Positions 1-8,603 are shown, counted from the stretch's first letter. The stretch is DNA of 64,000 nucleotides from Parabacteroides chongii (GCF_029581355.1 NZ_CP120849.1:4496501-4560500), one strand, 5' to 3'. Numbers and translations: made by a program. Notes: generated by a model not told the origin, from the sequence alone.

Positions 1-81
1 GCTCATTCCGGCTTGTGAAAGAATGTGGGCACATTCCAATCCCCCCAATCCGCTGCCTATGATAATTACATCGTATTTCAT
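1..81 (-). CDS. NAD(P)/FAD-dependent oxidoreductase, N-terminal fragment
   Basis: The minus strand from the ATG at 81 reads MKYDVIIIGSGLGGLECAHI and continues off the window edge. This is the classic N-terminal Rossmann dinucleotide-binding strand-turn-helix, with the GSGLGG fingerprint of FAD-binding oxidoreductases of the phytoene-desaturase/amine-oxidase type. Only 27 residues are visible, so the substrate cannot be read. It starts 9 bases after the upstream dehydratase gene on the same strand, so it probably belongs to the same lipid/polyene operon, where such flavoenzymes commonly act as desaturases or reductases (inference). Confidence 0.8.
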   Translation of the reverse strand, partial: MKYDVIIIGSGLGGLECAHILSQAGMS

Positions 82-90
82 TTCGTATTC

Positions 91-471
91 TTACTGCTGA
101 GTTCTGTCAATAATCATATCTCCTTTGTACTCTATGTATGTTCTGTCCGTATCAACTATTGTTGCAGTGATGGTAAATCCATTGTCTGTAAGTGAGATAC
201 CTATTGTCACATTCACTTCCGGACAAACGACAGGTGAAGCAACTGCTGTTAAACGGCATTGCTTAATAGTACTGATCAACAGTTTTTCACCAGTCAACAA
301 CATTGCACATTCTTTGATGGTTTGAATGTTACAAACTCCTGGACAGACCGGATTATCAGGGAAATGGCCGCGATAAACATCACAATCGGACAAAAAGACG
401 ATGCGGAAAACTGCGTTCAATTCTTTATTGCATATGTCGGTTATTTTATAATATTTATTCTCTAACAGCAT
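91..471 (-). CDS. Hotdog-fold 3-hydroxyacyl-ACP dehydratase-like protein
   Basis: A small hotdog protein of about 126 residues. It carries the FabZ signature GHFPDNPVCPGV, which includes the catalytic His. The Glu that normally follows PGV in FabZ aligns with Gln here (PGVCNIQ), so it may be a divergent dehydratase or a thioesterase-like partner. The open frame reaches a TTG at 489, but the first ATG is at 471 and leaves the hotdog core intact, so 471 is preferred. The TTG alternative overlaps the upstream stop codon. It lies between a second hotdog gene and an FAD oxidoreductase on one strand, consistent with beta-hydroxyacyl-ACP dehydration in a dedicated acyl-chain pathway. Confidence 0.8.
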   Translation of the reverse strand: MLLENKYYKITDICNKELNAVFRIVFLSDCDVYRGHFPDNPVCPGVCNIQTIKECAMLLTGEKLLISTIKQCRLTAVASPVVCPEVNVTIGISLTDNGFTITATIVDTDRTYIEYKGDMIIDRTQQ

Positions 472-485
472 GTCAAATATGTAAT

Positions 486-911
486 TCAATTATTTTGCCT
501 AATGAAAATCTTCATTTGCGTATCAGCGATTATCTCATCTTGAAGGCGAGTTTCACCGGTGATGATGGTCACCCCTGCTATTTCTGTTCCAAGAATAATT
601 GTTGTACGCAATTCTGCTCCTATATACGGACGGCGATAACAATGAAATTTTTTTATTTCACCGATGTAACCTACAGGAGGAACAATAGCTCCTGCAGTTA
701 TTGCCTTGTGCCCTGCAAAGGCCGAAGCCGACTGAGCAATATGTTCTATAAGCCCTGACTCCGCCAGCAGACCGTCTTCATCTATAAAATAATTGTCGTA
801 CCTGACTGTGAGCGTAGTTACGGCTGCATCACCGTTCACATCCAGTACTTTATCGACCATTATGATAGGATCACGTTGCGGTATCAGCCTCTTTATATCT
901 TTATTATCCAT
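486..911 (-). CDS. Hotdog-fold dehydratase, ApeP/FabZ-like
   Basis: A 141-residue hotdog protein. It starts with a conserved LIPQRDPIIMVDKV segment and has a central helix ESGLIEHIAQSASAF, followed by GYIGEIKKFHCYRRP. This pattern fits the beta-hydroxyacyl-ACP dehydratases of aryl-polyene and flexirubin-type clusters better than housekeeping FabZ (family knowledge). It overlaps the ACP gene by 8 bases and abuts the second hotdog gene, so translation is probably coupled. Two different dehydratases in one operon suggest a chain with several double bonds, but the product cannot be deduced from this window. Confidence 0.82.
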   Translation of the reverse strand: MDNKDIKRLIPQRDPIIMVDKVLDVNGDAAVTTLTVRYDNYFIDEDGLLAESGLIEHIAQSASAFAGHKAITAGAIVPPVGYIGEIKKFHCYRRPYIGAELRTTIILGTEIAGVTIITGETRLQDEIIADTQMKIFIRQNN

Positions 912-1155
912 TCTGCCCGAAGTGCGATTCTATGTAGTCATAGAGATTATTGAAAGTCTGAATTTCCCGCAAATCAGTTGCCGGTATTTTTATTTTATAG
1001 GTTTGTTGAATGATAGCCACAAGATCCACCAGGCTGAGACTGTCTAGCGAGAGCGTATCCTTAACATTTGCATCCGGTGTAAAAAGGTTAGAATCGACTT
1101 CAAATTCTTCTGCCAATATAGCATTTACCTGTTTGATAATGTCTTCACGTGTCAT
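904..1155 (-). CDS. Acyl carrier protein
   Basis: An 83-residue acidic helical protein. The motif LSLDSLSLVDLV contains the Ser (DSL) that would carry 4'-phosphopantetheine. The length is normal for a stand-alone ACP, and the ATG at 1155 is unambiguous. It sits directly downstream of a ketosynthase and overlaps a dehydratase, so it is a pathway-dedicated carrier, not the housekeeping AcpP, which normally sits next to fabF/fabD genes. It would tether the growing acyl chain for the ketosynthase and the two hotdog enzymes. Confidence 0.92.
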   Translation of the reverse strand: MTREDIIKQVNAILAEEFEVDSNLFTPDANVKDTLSLDSLSLVDLVAIIQQTYKIKIPATDLREIQTFNNLYDYIESHFGQNG

Positions 1156-1177
1156 AATAATCTATTTTATTTGTTTA

Positions 1178-2398
1178 TTATAAGTTTTTTACAATAAGGG
1201 TTGAGTTTGTTCCACCAAATCCGAACGAATTGGAAAGGAATATGTCGAAATGTTTTTCGTATGTTTCCGGTACGACATTGATGGAAGCCATTTTTTCGTC
1301 GGGATTTTCAAAGTTGATGTTTCCGGCTATAAAACCGTTCTTCATCATTAGCATCGAATAAATCAATTCACTGGCTCCGGCCATCCACATCTCGTGACCT
1401 GTCTGGCTTTTGGTAGAAGTCACCGGCACTTTGTAATCGTCAAATATTTGTGCTATGGCAGATGCTTCCCTGAGATCACCAATACGTGTCGAAGTGGCAT
1501 GCGCATTGATATAACCTATCTGGCGTGTAGTTATACCTCCATTCTTCAGGCATAATTCCAATGAACGAGCGGGACCGGCTACATTCGGAGTAGAGATATG
1601 ATCTCCGTTACCAGAGAATCCCCAACTTACTATTTCTGCAAGTATTGGTGCACCTCGTTTCACAGCATGTTCGTAACTTTCGAGTATTACCGTTGCAGCA
1701 CCTCCTCCTGGAACCAAACCATCGCGGTCACGATCGAACGGACGGCAGGCTTTCGCCGGTTCGTCTTCCCGCATGGAGAACGACTGAATACCATCGAACG
1801 AAGCAACACTGTATAAATTGGCCTCCTGAGCACCCCCACATATGATGCAATCCTGTAAGCCACTGCATATGAGGGTCTGTGCCAAACCTATTGCCTGCGA
1901 ACCGGAAGCACAAGCCGCTGAGGCTGTCAGATTGATACCGCGTAGTTTAAACAGGCAGGCAAGATTCATTGACACAGTGGAGTTCATAGACTGGAAAATG
2001 GCACCACTTCCACAAGCTGATGTATCTTTGAACTCACGAAACTTGTCTAGTGCATGCATAGTCGCTTCAGCAACAGAATCGTTTCCATAAATAATACCCA
2101 CCTCGTGACCATCTATATAGTCTTGATCCAGTTTGGCATTTTCCAAAGCCGAACGTGTCGCCATATAGGCATATTGTGCTTCTTCGGGCATGAACTGTCG
2201 CAAATTTCGCGGAAGAAACGGCTTGATGTCAGGTAGTTCTATGTTAGCGCATAAAGCGGAACGAAATCCGGCATCCTTACGTTCCTGTCTAAAGATGATG
2301 CCACTCTTCCCATTATACAGCGAATCGCGTACATCTTCAAGTGTCTTTCCCAGGCATGACCATATGCCCATGCCCGTTATCACTACTCTTTTTTCCAT
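1178..2398 (-). CDS. Beta-ketoacyl-ACP synthase (FabF/KAS II-like)
   Basis: A 406-residue condensing enzyme of the thiolase fold. The active-site Cys lies in ASAACASGSQAIG, the first His in YINAHATST, the conserved Lys in TSTKSQTGH together with the second His, and the C-terminal glycine loop is SNSFGFGGTNST. All catalytic residues are present, so it should catalyse decarboxylative Claisen condensation. Length is normal for FabF. The ACP gene follows after 22 bases and a GNAT-like gene precedes it by 11 bases. Context points to a specialised polyene/lipid pathway, not bulk fatty-acid synthesis. Confidence 0.93.
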   Translation of the reverse strand: MEKRVVITGMGIWSCLGKTLEDVRDSLYNGKSGIIFRQERKDAGFRSALCANIELPDIKPFLPRNLRQFMPEEAQYAYMATRSALENAKLDQDYIDGHEVGIIYGNDSVAEATMHALDKFREFKDTSACGSGAIFQSMNSTVSMNLACLFKLRGINLTASAACASGSQAIGLAQTLICSGLQDCIICGGAQEANLYSVASFDGIQSFSMREDEPAKACRPFDRDRDGLVPGGGAATVILESYEHAVKRGAPILAEIVSWGFSGNGDHISTPNVAGPARSLELCLKNGGITTRQIGYINAHATSTRIGDLREASAIAQIFDDYKVPVTSTKSQTGHEMWMAGASELIYSMLMMKNGFIAGNINFENPDEKMASINVVPETYEKHFDIFLSNSFGFGGTNSTLIVKNL

Positions 2399-2409
2399 AT
2401 TTTTTTCGT

Positions 2410-3546
2410 TTATAATTTCTTTTTATAGCATCGCCTTCTTTTGGTAAAAGTGGGATGCAGAGGTTTCCATTGTGTCAGTTCTCTGATGTTATCTTCCAGT
2501 TGCGGACCTGTTTCTGCCCACTTAAAGTTACATTTATTATAGATCGGTATAAGATCATCAAAAAACAGTGCATTTACACCTAACCCCTGATAATCCGGAC
2601 GAACTGCCATTAATAAAAGTTCAGCTTTCTCTTCTCTTTTCCATTTCAAGGACCGAACCAAGTGATACCATCCTGAAGGGAAAAGTTTTCCTTTAGCTTT
2701 TTGCAGTGCATGTGACAAACTGCCCATTGTTATTGCTACTCCTACAACTTCACCTTCTTCATTTTCGACAACAGGCAACAATTGTTTATCAACCAAAGGC
2801 AGGTATCGTTTAATATATAGATCAATCTGTTTGTCAGATAGTTCAGTATACCCGAAAAGAGGTGCATAAGCAACATTCAATAAGTTAAATACTTTTTTTC
2901 CGTACCCATGCTCTGATATATCTGTATTCGTCAACTTCCTGACATGCAATCCGAACATCTCTTTTGCCAGTTTGGCTACGCGAGTATATTTTGGAGGGAC
3001 CTCTTTCGGTACTTCAATATACACTTGTACCCAGTCTACCTCTTTCTCATAGCCTAAAGCATCCATATGTTCGGGATAATAAGGATAGTTATATATCGCA
3101 ATCATCGACCCCAACTTATCGAAATCTTCAATGAGCATACCTTCCTTGTCAAAGTCAAAAATACCCATCGGTCCCTGTATATATTCCATCCCCCGTTCTT
3201 TACCCCATTGTTCCACTGCTTTTAGTAAAGCGGCTGATACTTCCGGATCATCGATAAATTCAATGAAGCCAAACCTGGCATTTTTTCTTTGCCACTTCTC
3301 ATTTGCATGGTGATTGATAATACCGGCAATGCGACCTACAGGCTTCCCTCCTTCGTTGTATGCAATGAAAGGTTGTATATCGGTAAACTCCAGTCCTGCA
3401 TTTTTAGACGGATCAAACGTTTCGCGAATATCCATTTCCAAGTCAGGTACATAGTATTGACAGCCAGCATATAACCTGCCTGGAAACTTCACGAAATCGT
3501 CCATTTCGCGTTTTATTCCAACCTTTTTTACATTAACAATTTTCAT
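2410..3546 (-). CDS. YghO-like / GNAT-superfamily protein of unknown substrate
   Basis: A 378-residue protein with no signal peptide. The N-terminal part (DFVKFPGRLY, a tract with DPSKN) and the C-terminal acyltransferase-like segment (LLLMAVRPDYQGLGVNALFF, resembling the GNAT acyl-CoA loop R/Q-x-x-G-x-G/A) match large YghO-type proteins found widely in Bacteroidetes (family recollection). The acyl donor and acceptor are unknown. It is the first gene of the minus-strand operon ending in the FAD oxidoreductase, so it may transfer the acyl chain made by the downstream enzymes (inference). About 120 bases with no obvious gene separate it from the AraC gene. Confidence 0.75.
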   Translation of the reverse strand: MKIVNVKKVGIKREMDDFVKFPGRLYAGCQYYVPDLEMDIRETFDPSKNAGLEFTDIQPFIAYNEGGKPVGRIAGIINHHANEKWQRKNARFGFIEFIDDPEVSAALLKAVEQWGKERGMEYIQGPMGIFDFDKEGMLIEDFDKLGSMIAIYNYPYYPEHMDALGYEKEVDWVQVYIEVPKEVPPKYTRVAKLAKEMFGLHVRKLTNTDISEHGYGKKVFNLLNVAYAPLFGYTELSDKQIDLYIKRYLPLVDKQLLPVVENEEGEVVGVAITMGSLSHALQKAKGKLFPSGWYHLVRSLKWKREEKAELLLMAVRPDYQGLGVNALFFDDLIPIYNKCNFKWAETGPQLEDNIRELTQWKPLHPTFTKRRRCYKKKL

Positions 3547-3665
3547 AATGAGAGTAAATTTATGAAAGGTTTATTTAATTCCAAAGCGAGTAAAAATAGC
3601 TGCGACTTATCCACCAATATTGAAGAATTTGAGAATATTTCCGGAAAAGTGCAGGAGATATGAGC

Positions 3666-4583
3666 TCATTTTTTATATCCTAACTGTTTACGAAACTCTT
3701 TAGGAGAACATCCCAAATGTGACTTTACATATTTTCCAAAAAAGGAAATATTGGAAAACTCCAGGTATTCGGATATCTCTTTAATAGACTTATCCGTATG
3801 TGTTAGTAAATGCTGAATATCGTCTACGACATATTCATTGATCCAATCCATTGCCGTTCTCCCACTGACTTGTTTACTGACTGTTGAAAGATATTTGGAA
3901 GTGACAAATAACCTATCCGCATAATAGTTCAGGGTACGTTGTTTTATTTCACTGTTTACCAGTATTTCTATAAACTTCTTAAATAAGATATCACCTTGTT
4001 TCATGGAAGTTGGAATTGATTCAACCGTATTATGATCCAGATCCGCCAACAATTCATAGATTGCTGCTTTCACAAAAGCGGTCATGATCTCTTTATGATA
4101 AGGCCGTTGGGGAAGCTTCAGTCTTAAACGTATTATCTCAGAGTACAGAGAAAACAATTGTTGACTATCTTCACCTATACAAATGACTGGATTTTGACTG
4201 AACAACAGGAACTTATTCCAAATATCACTTCCATTATGAAGGATATTTTGGACAATCCGGGTAGAAAGGCACACAGCATTACCCTTGAAGTAAGAGATGT
4301 TTTCATGATCATATAAAATAATATTAGGTCTGCAAATCAAAACTTCATGCGGGTGTAGAGTATAGAATTTGCCATTCAAATTTATATGCATCTTTCCTTC
4401 CTGACAAGCCATTATCATAATCATATCTTTCGACAGCTTGATAGATCCGCGTTCCGTCATGTCCTCCAGGTGTTCTATTACAATAATGTCTTTATCGGTA
4501 TAAGTTATACCCGCATTGATCTTTTCACTGGCATCTACAATATCATTTATACCTACTTGCCGAATTGTATTTTCTCTTTCCAT
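3666..4583 (-). CDS. AraC-family transcriptional regulator
   Basis: A protein of about 305 residues. A cupin-like sensor half (YTLHPHEVLICRPNI) is followed by a C-terminal double helix-turn-helix ending in SIKEISEYLEFSNISFFGKY, then CSPKEFRKQLG, the AraC/XylS signature. The open frame extends to 4727. However, a -7 promoter box (TATATTTG, 4608-4615) lies inside that extension, so the ATG at 4583 is the likely start. It is divergent from an amidohydrolase gene, a usual arrangement for a local regulator and its target (inference). Confidence 0.9.
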   Translation of the reverse strand: MERENTIRQVGINDIVDASEKINAGITYTDKDIIVIEHLEDMTERGSIKLSKDMIMIMACQEGKMHINLNGKFYTLHPHEVLICRPNIILYDHENISYFKGNAVCLSTRIVQNILHNGSDIWNKFLLFSQNPVICIGEDSQQLFSLYSEIIRLRLKLPQRPYHKEIMTAFVKAAIYELLADLDHNTVESIPTSMKQGDILFKKFIEILVNSEIKQRTLNYYADRLFVTSKYLSTVSKQVSGRTAMDWINEYVVDDIQHLLTHTDKSIKEISEYLEFSNISFFGKYVKSHLGCSPKEFRKQLGYKK

Positions 4584-4607
4584 ATTTTTCAGATTTTCAA
4601 CTCTGTG

Positions 4608-4615
4608 CAAATATA
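4608..4615 (-). promoter_or_regulatory. Putative -7 box of the AraC gene
   Basis: TATATTTG on the minus strand matches the Bacteroidetes TAnnTTTG element and ends 25 bases before the ATG at 4583. No good TTG/TTTG at 19-21 bases upstream was found. The site argues against the longer upstream start. Confidence 0.45.
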
Positions 4616-4775
4616 GTCTGATCAAGCTATTCCAATATACTTCATATTCCCCTGAAAGTGTTCTATTTTCCTGATTTTGAGACACTAGAAGCATAACGGA
4701 ACATTTGTTGCACATTTGAGAACACACAATGCATACATCTTTTCATCAATTTTACAACAAAAAGGAAAAACAGAG

Positions 4776-5720
4776 ATGAGTATGAAAAACACGAATTTAC
4801 TTATAGATGTCCATCATCATTATAATCCGTTACCATTGTTGTCGCTGGATGAAAAGATAAAGCAAATAGTCATGAAAGAAGAAATACGTTTTCATGATAT
4901 ATCTGAAAGCCTAAAGATGATGGAAACATATGGAATAACTAAAAGTATCCTATCCTATCCGGCAAATTTTCCATTATTATCAGATAAAGAATATGCTATC
5001 TTGTGCACCCGTATAAATGAGTATTATGCAGAATTAGTGGATAAGTACTTCTGTCTGGGAGCCTTTGCCTCCCTCCCGGTTTCCCGAAATACGGAAATGA
5101 TGATACAGGAAATGGAATATGCTTTGGATATATTGCATTTAAACGGCGTTTTATTACCTACTTGTATTTCTGGTATATATCCGGGATGCGATATTTATAA
5201 CGAATTATACAAGGGGCTGAATGAGCGTAAGGCAACCGTTTTTCTTCATCCTGATGTTTGTATGACAAAGACTGAGAAAACGAATAAACATACTTACGAG
5301 TTGATAGCCGAAGTAACCAAAGCGGCATGTGAACTTACATTCAACAGAATTATGCATCGGTATCCCAATATACGTTTTATCCTACCCTATGGAGGTGGAA
5401 ATGTGTCTTTTTTCTTTCAGGAAATGGAATACGGTATCCTTCATTTAGGGAATTATACTTTCGGTCCATCCAAAAATACGACTAATGGTATAGAATCACA
5501 CTTAAAAAGCTTACATTACGATACCGTATTTTTTGACCCAACGAATCGGATTGATTATTTAAGAAGATTTGCTGATAAAAATCATATTCTATATGGAAGT
5601 GATTATCCTTTTACTTCAATAGATAAAATAGAAAAGAATATGAAAATACTGGAAGTTAGTAAATATGAAGACTATAAAAGCATTATTGAATATTGTAGAA
5701 GAAATTCTATGCAAATATAG
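4776..5720 (+). CDS. Amidohydrolase-family protein (ACMSD-like metal-dependent decarboxylase/hydrolase)
   Basis: About 314 residues from the ATG at 4776, which follows a purine-rich AAAGGAAAAACAGAG; an in-frame ATG at 4782 is also possible. The N-terminal metal motif is LLIDVHHHYNP (H-x-H). Later come FLHPDV, IRFILPYGGG and YGSDYPFTS, the order seen in the amidohydrolase_2/ACMSD family of TIM-barrel metalloenzymes. The substrate is unknown. It starts close to the divergent AraC regulator gene, suggesting induction by an aromatic or carboxylic compound, which is only a guess. The gene is A+T-richer than most neighbours. Confidence 0.82.
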   Translation: MSMKNTNLLIDVHHHYNPLPLLSLDEKIKQIVMKEEIRFHDISESLKMMETYGITKSILSYPANFPLLSDKEYAILCTRINEYYAELVDKYFCLGAFASLPVSRNTEMMIQEMEYALDILHLNGVLLPTCISGIYPGCDIYNELYKGLNERKATVFLHPDVCMTKTEKTNKHTYELIAEVTKAACELTFNRIMHRYPNIRFILPYGGGNVSFFFQEMEYGILHLGNYTFGPSKNTTNGIESHLKSLHYDTVFFDPTNRIDYLRRFADKNHILYGSDYPFTSIDKIEKNMKILEVSKYEDYKSIIEYCRRNSMQI

Positions 5721-5730
5721 TCTTTATGTG

Positions 5731-5804
5731 TGACCGCGACAGGATTCAAACCTGTAACCGGCTGATCCGTAGTCAGCTACTCTATTCAGTTGAGCTACGC
5801 GGCC
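5731..5804 (-). tRNA. tRNA-Arg(ACG), copy 1
   Basis: A 74-nt minus-strand cloverleaf. The acceptor is GGCCGCG paired to CGCGGTC, D arm GCTC/GAGT, anticodon stem GCTGA/TCAGC with loop CTACGGA (anticodon ACG), and T arm ACAGG/CCTGT with loop TTTGAAT. The discriminator is A and CCA is not encoded. It is the last of three near-identical copies. Confidence 0.95.
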
Positions 5805-5835
5805 AATCTTTAAGTTTAAACTGTATCTCAGATGG

Positions 5836-5909
5836 TGACCGCGACAGGATTCAAACCTGTAACCGGCTGATCCGTAGTCAGCTACTCTATTCAGTTGAGC
5901 TACGCGGCC
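5836..5909 (-). tRNA. tRNA-Arg(ACG), copy 2
   Basis: This copy has the same 74-nt cloverleaf as copy 1, including anticodon ACG and a non-encoded CCA. It is separated from its neighbours by about 31-32 bases of related spacer, which points to tandem duplication of a roughly 105-bp unit. Confidence 0.95.
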
Positions 5910-5941
5910 AATCTTTGTGTTTAAACTGTAATCTCGAATGG

Positions 5942-6015
5942 TGACCGCGACAGGATTCAAACCTGTAACCGGCTGATCCGTAGTCAGCTACTCTATTCAG
6001 TTGAGCTACGCGGCC
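5942..6015 (-). tRNA. tRNA-Arg(ACG), copy 3 (promoter-proximal)
   Basis: This copy has the same 74-nt cloverleaf and anticodon ACG. It lies closest to the promoter at 6037-6066, so the three tRNAs are probably one transcript processed by RNase P and RNase E-type enzymes (inference). Confidence 0.95.
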
Positions 6016-6036
6016 ATTGTTTCGTGATTGCGAGTG

Positions 6037-6066
6037 CAAAGGTAGCGATTTCTTTTAAACCTGCAA
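6037..6066 (-). promoter_or_regulatory. Promoter of the tRNA-Arg operon
   Basis: On the minus strand, TTG (6064-6066) is followed after 19 bases by TACCTTTG (6037-6044), matching the Bacteroidetes -33/-7 promoter. The -7 box ends 21 bases before the first tRNA. Confidence 0.7.
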
Positions 6067-6090
6067 GGCTTTGCGCTATTTTTTTTCAAA

Positions 6091-8406
6091 TTAATCCAAC
6101 ATTTTTGGATTAAAGATCAGATAACCGATATTCAGCCCGAAGTTGAAATTCTTAGCCGGATAACTATACCCGTTGGCATACAGGCTGATAGATGCAAAAG
6201 GCAATTGAAGAACTAGAGCAGCCTCCCCCATATATTTAAATGAATGAAGAAATTTACCATAATAAGGAGCTGCCACATATGGATTTTCACTTTTGACTTC
6301 TTTCTTTATTTCATATAATGGTGCAAAACCATATAAGTCCAGCCTGAAATGCAGAAGCTTACTGAATTTATAGATAGGTGAAATTCCGGCAGCAAAATAT
6401 TGATTCGCCCTGAAAGCTTCGTTGAAAACGATTTTACTATGTGGCGTAGGAGTAAATGCCGGAGCCTGTAAAACCGATGCCGTATAGTTATTCATCAGAT
6501 TTTTGCTTGACACGACCAATTCCCCCTGGAGTCCCAGATTAAAGCGATTACTTAATACTTCATAATGCTGCCACTCCCCTTTCAGCTGCAACCAACTATG
6601 AACTTTTTTCTTGAAGGACCGATTTTCGTTCGTTTGAGATGAAGGATCATAATTCTCCGTTCCTGTGACATACTGTGCAATCAACTGTTGCTTTCGTCCG
6701 GATATAGGATACTGTTTTGCATCCAGTGAATTCCGCTCGATACTGAGTGAACCGCTAAATAGATTGTACCAGCCATGATCAAATTTTGAATTTGGGAGCA
6801 TCATGCTGTTGCTTTGATAATAATAATCATTCAGCTGCCCGTAAGCGAATCCTATTTCTGATTTCGCCCTATTCAGGAATGGAAATCCTAACTTCACTTT
6901 TGTATACAGTTCTTTTTGCTGTATAAAGGCCGGCAGAACATCTTCATAGAACAGAGATTGGCTTTCCTGATATCTTTTATCGGAATATACCCCCTCCCAA
7001 TTAAGATAAGTCGGAATTTTAGTCTGCAAATAAATTCGTCCATTCAGCAATACTCCGCTAAAAGAGTTTCCCACCTGGAAATTGGCATTGACATCCGCAG
7101 CAAATCGACCCAGGTATTGATACCCCAGTCCCAAGAATAGTTGGTTTGCCTGATGTGATGAAATATTGCCGCCGAAGCCAACCGTTATCTCTTCTTTCAT
7201 TTTTACGTCCAGATACAGGTCGAACTTTTTCTCTCTGCGGTTGTAGACCGCATGCGGCATAATCTCCCTGATCTTCGAAGAAGTAAGCATCTTGAAATAA
7301 GCCCGCTTAAATTCTTCCATCGAGAAGTCATGATTCATATCACGATGCAACTGCGATTCAATATATTTACGCTGTGATTCGGAAACCCCTGTCACATAGA
7401 TATTTTGAAAAATCAATGGAGGCAAACTTTCCTTATAAGCAGCCCTTCTCATATTCACTTCTGCAAGCGGTACTCTGCGGGGAACCCTTTGCTTGATTGA
7501 ATCGATCATACCCATAGTACGTTTATAACCGATATCCATCAGCTCCTTTGCTTTTTGAAAATCCAATAAGGAGACAGTCGGGAAACTGAATTTGATCATC
7601 ATGCCGTCTTCTTCGGGAACATCATAATCCGTCTTTTGCATGATCATGGTTTCCAACTGGTTGTATGCACTGTTGGATGGTTTATTGTTTCCTCCTGCCA
7701 CTGTGGAGCCGAAGATGAAATCAGGATGAAAAGCCTCTTTCATCGGACCGACCGGGAAATTATCGTAAATACCGCCGTCAAACAAAGGGACACTATCCTT
7801 CCAAATCGGTTGAAAGAAGAAAGGAAAGGTCATGGAAGCACGAACGGCATCCCCTAAGTCTCCATTCTTGAAGATGATTGCTTTCTTATTATAAATATCG
7901 GAACCGACACAGCGGAACGGAACGAACAGATTATCAAAATTCCATCCGGCCTTGGCTGTTGCCTGCGAGAAAAGAGCCATAAAAGCCTGATTCATCTGGA
8001 TCGGATTGATAAGGCTCTGTGGCAAAAAGTTTGCTTTTATCTGCAGGGAGTCGGTCATGTCGATAGAGAAATGACCAAATTCAGGAGTTGGGTCCGGTCG
8101 CTTGAAATAATATTTATACTCATTCTCAACCGTTCCCGTCTGCCAGTAACCGAACTCTTCGGACAACATTAATGCCAGCATTTCTTCCGGCGAATATCCC
8201 ATAGCATACAAACTACCGATAATGGATCCGATAGAAGTACCAGTTATATAGTCGATAGGTATTCCATTTTCTTCCAGCGCTTTTATTACCCCGATATGTG
8301 CAGCACCTTTCGCACCTCCTCCACTTAATACCAACCCTACTTTCTGGGCATTGAGCAGTTGCAGGGAGAGCAGAAAAAAGGTTGCCAGAACAGCTACTTT
8401 CTTCAT
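6091..8406 (-). CDS. Patatin-like phospholipase with C-terminal BamA-type barrel
   Basis: A 771-residue protein starting at ATG 8406 with a cleavable signal (MKKVAVLATFFLLSLQLLNA). A patatin domain follows: oxyanion loop GLVLSGGGAKGAAH, nucleophile elbow GTSIGS, and catalytic Asp in DGGIYDNFP. The second half has a POTRA-like region and a beta-rich C-terminus ending ...GYLIFNPKMLD, fitting the outer-membrane barrel of the PlpD/patatin-Omp85 class. It should be an outer-membrane-anchored lipid acyl hydrolase. An in-frame GTG two codons upstream is less likely to be the start. The promoter TTG-N19-TACATTTG at 8433-8462 supports 8406. Confidence 0.9.
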   Translation of the reverse strand: MKKVAVLATFFLLSLQLLNAQKVGLVLSGGGAKGAAHIGVIKALEENGIPIDYITGTSIGSIIGSLYAMGYSPEEMLALMLSEEFGYWQTGTVENEYKYYFKRPDPTPEFGHFSIDMTDSLQIKANFLPQSLINPIQMNQAFMALFSQATAKAGWNFDNLFVPFRCVGSDIYNKKAIIFKNGDLGDAVRASMTFPFFFQPIWKDSVPLFDGGIYDNFPVGPMKEAFHPDFIFGSTVAGGNNKPSNSAYNQLETMIMQKTDYDVPEEDGMMIKFSFPTVSLLDFQKAKELMDIGYKRTMGMIDSIKQRVPRRVPLAEVNMRRAAYKESLPPLIFQNIYVTGVSESQRKYIESQLHRDMNHDFSMEEFKRAYFKMLTSSKIREIMPHAVYNRREKKFDLYLDVKMKEEITVGFGGNISSHQANQLFLGLGYQYLGRFAADVNANFQVGNSFSGVLLNGRIYLQTKIPTYLNWEGVYSDKRYQESQSLFYEDVLPAFIQQKELYTKVKLGFPFLNRAKSEIGFAYGQLNDYYYQSNSMMLPNSKFDHGWYNLFSGSLSIERNSLDAKQYPISGRKQQLIAQYVTGTENYDPSSQTNENRSFKKKVHSWLQLKGEWQHYEVLSNRFNLGLQGELVVSSKNLMNNYTASVLQAPAFTPTPHSKIVFNEAFRANQYFAAGISPIYKFSKLLHFRLDLYGFAPLYEIKKEVKSENPYVAAPYYGKFLHSFKYMGEAALVLQLPFASISLYANGYSYPAKNFNFGLNIGYLIFNPKMLD

Positions 8407-8432
8407 AATCACTTTTTCTCTGTTTACATCTT

Positions 8433-8462
8433 CAAATGTAAAGCTAATTTCTCAAACTACAA
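8433..8462 (-). promoter_or_regulatory. Promoter of the patatin-BamA gene
   Basis: The minus strand carries TTG (8460-8462), a 19-base spacer and TACATTTG (8433-8440), which matches the Bacteroidetes consensus and ends 26 bases before the ATG at 8406. Confidence 0.6.
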
Positions 8463-8558
8463 GGAGAGTTGATTGTATATTGTGGAAATATTTAGGGGAG
8501 TAATTGAAAAATATTATGAAAATCAATAAATTTCAAGAAGTATTTGAAATATAAATGA

Positions 8559-8566
8559 TACATTTG
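8559..8566 (+). promoter_or_regulatory. Putative -7 box of the PAS kinase gene
   Basis: TACATTTG matches TAnnTTTG and lies 37 bases before the ATG at 8604. No matching -33 element is present at the usual distance. It places transcription start near 8573 and disfavours the TTG at 8574 as start codon. Confidence 0.45.
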
Positions 8567-8603
8567 TCAAAATTTGCAAGGGGTAAATAATTATTACAGT
8601 TTT

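Noticed and set aside
4716..4775. Upstream extension of the amidohydrolase start.
   Set aside because: The extension overlaps the divergent regulator's long frame, lacks conservation-like features and is followed by a better ribosome-binding context before 4776.
5724..5960. Overlapping small frames on both strands across the tRNA genes.
   Set aside because: Their residues are produced by translating tandem tRNA-Arg sequence (repeated VAQLNRVADYGSAG), a well-known annotation artefact.
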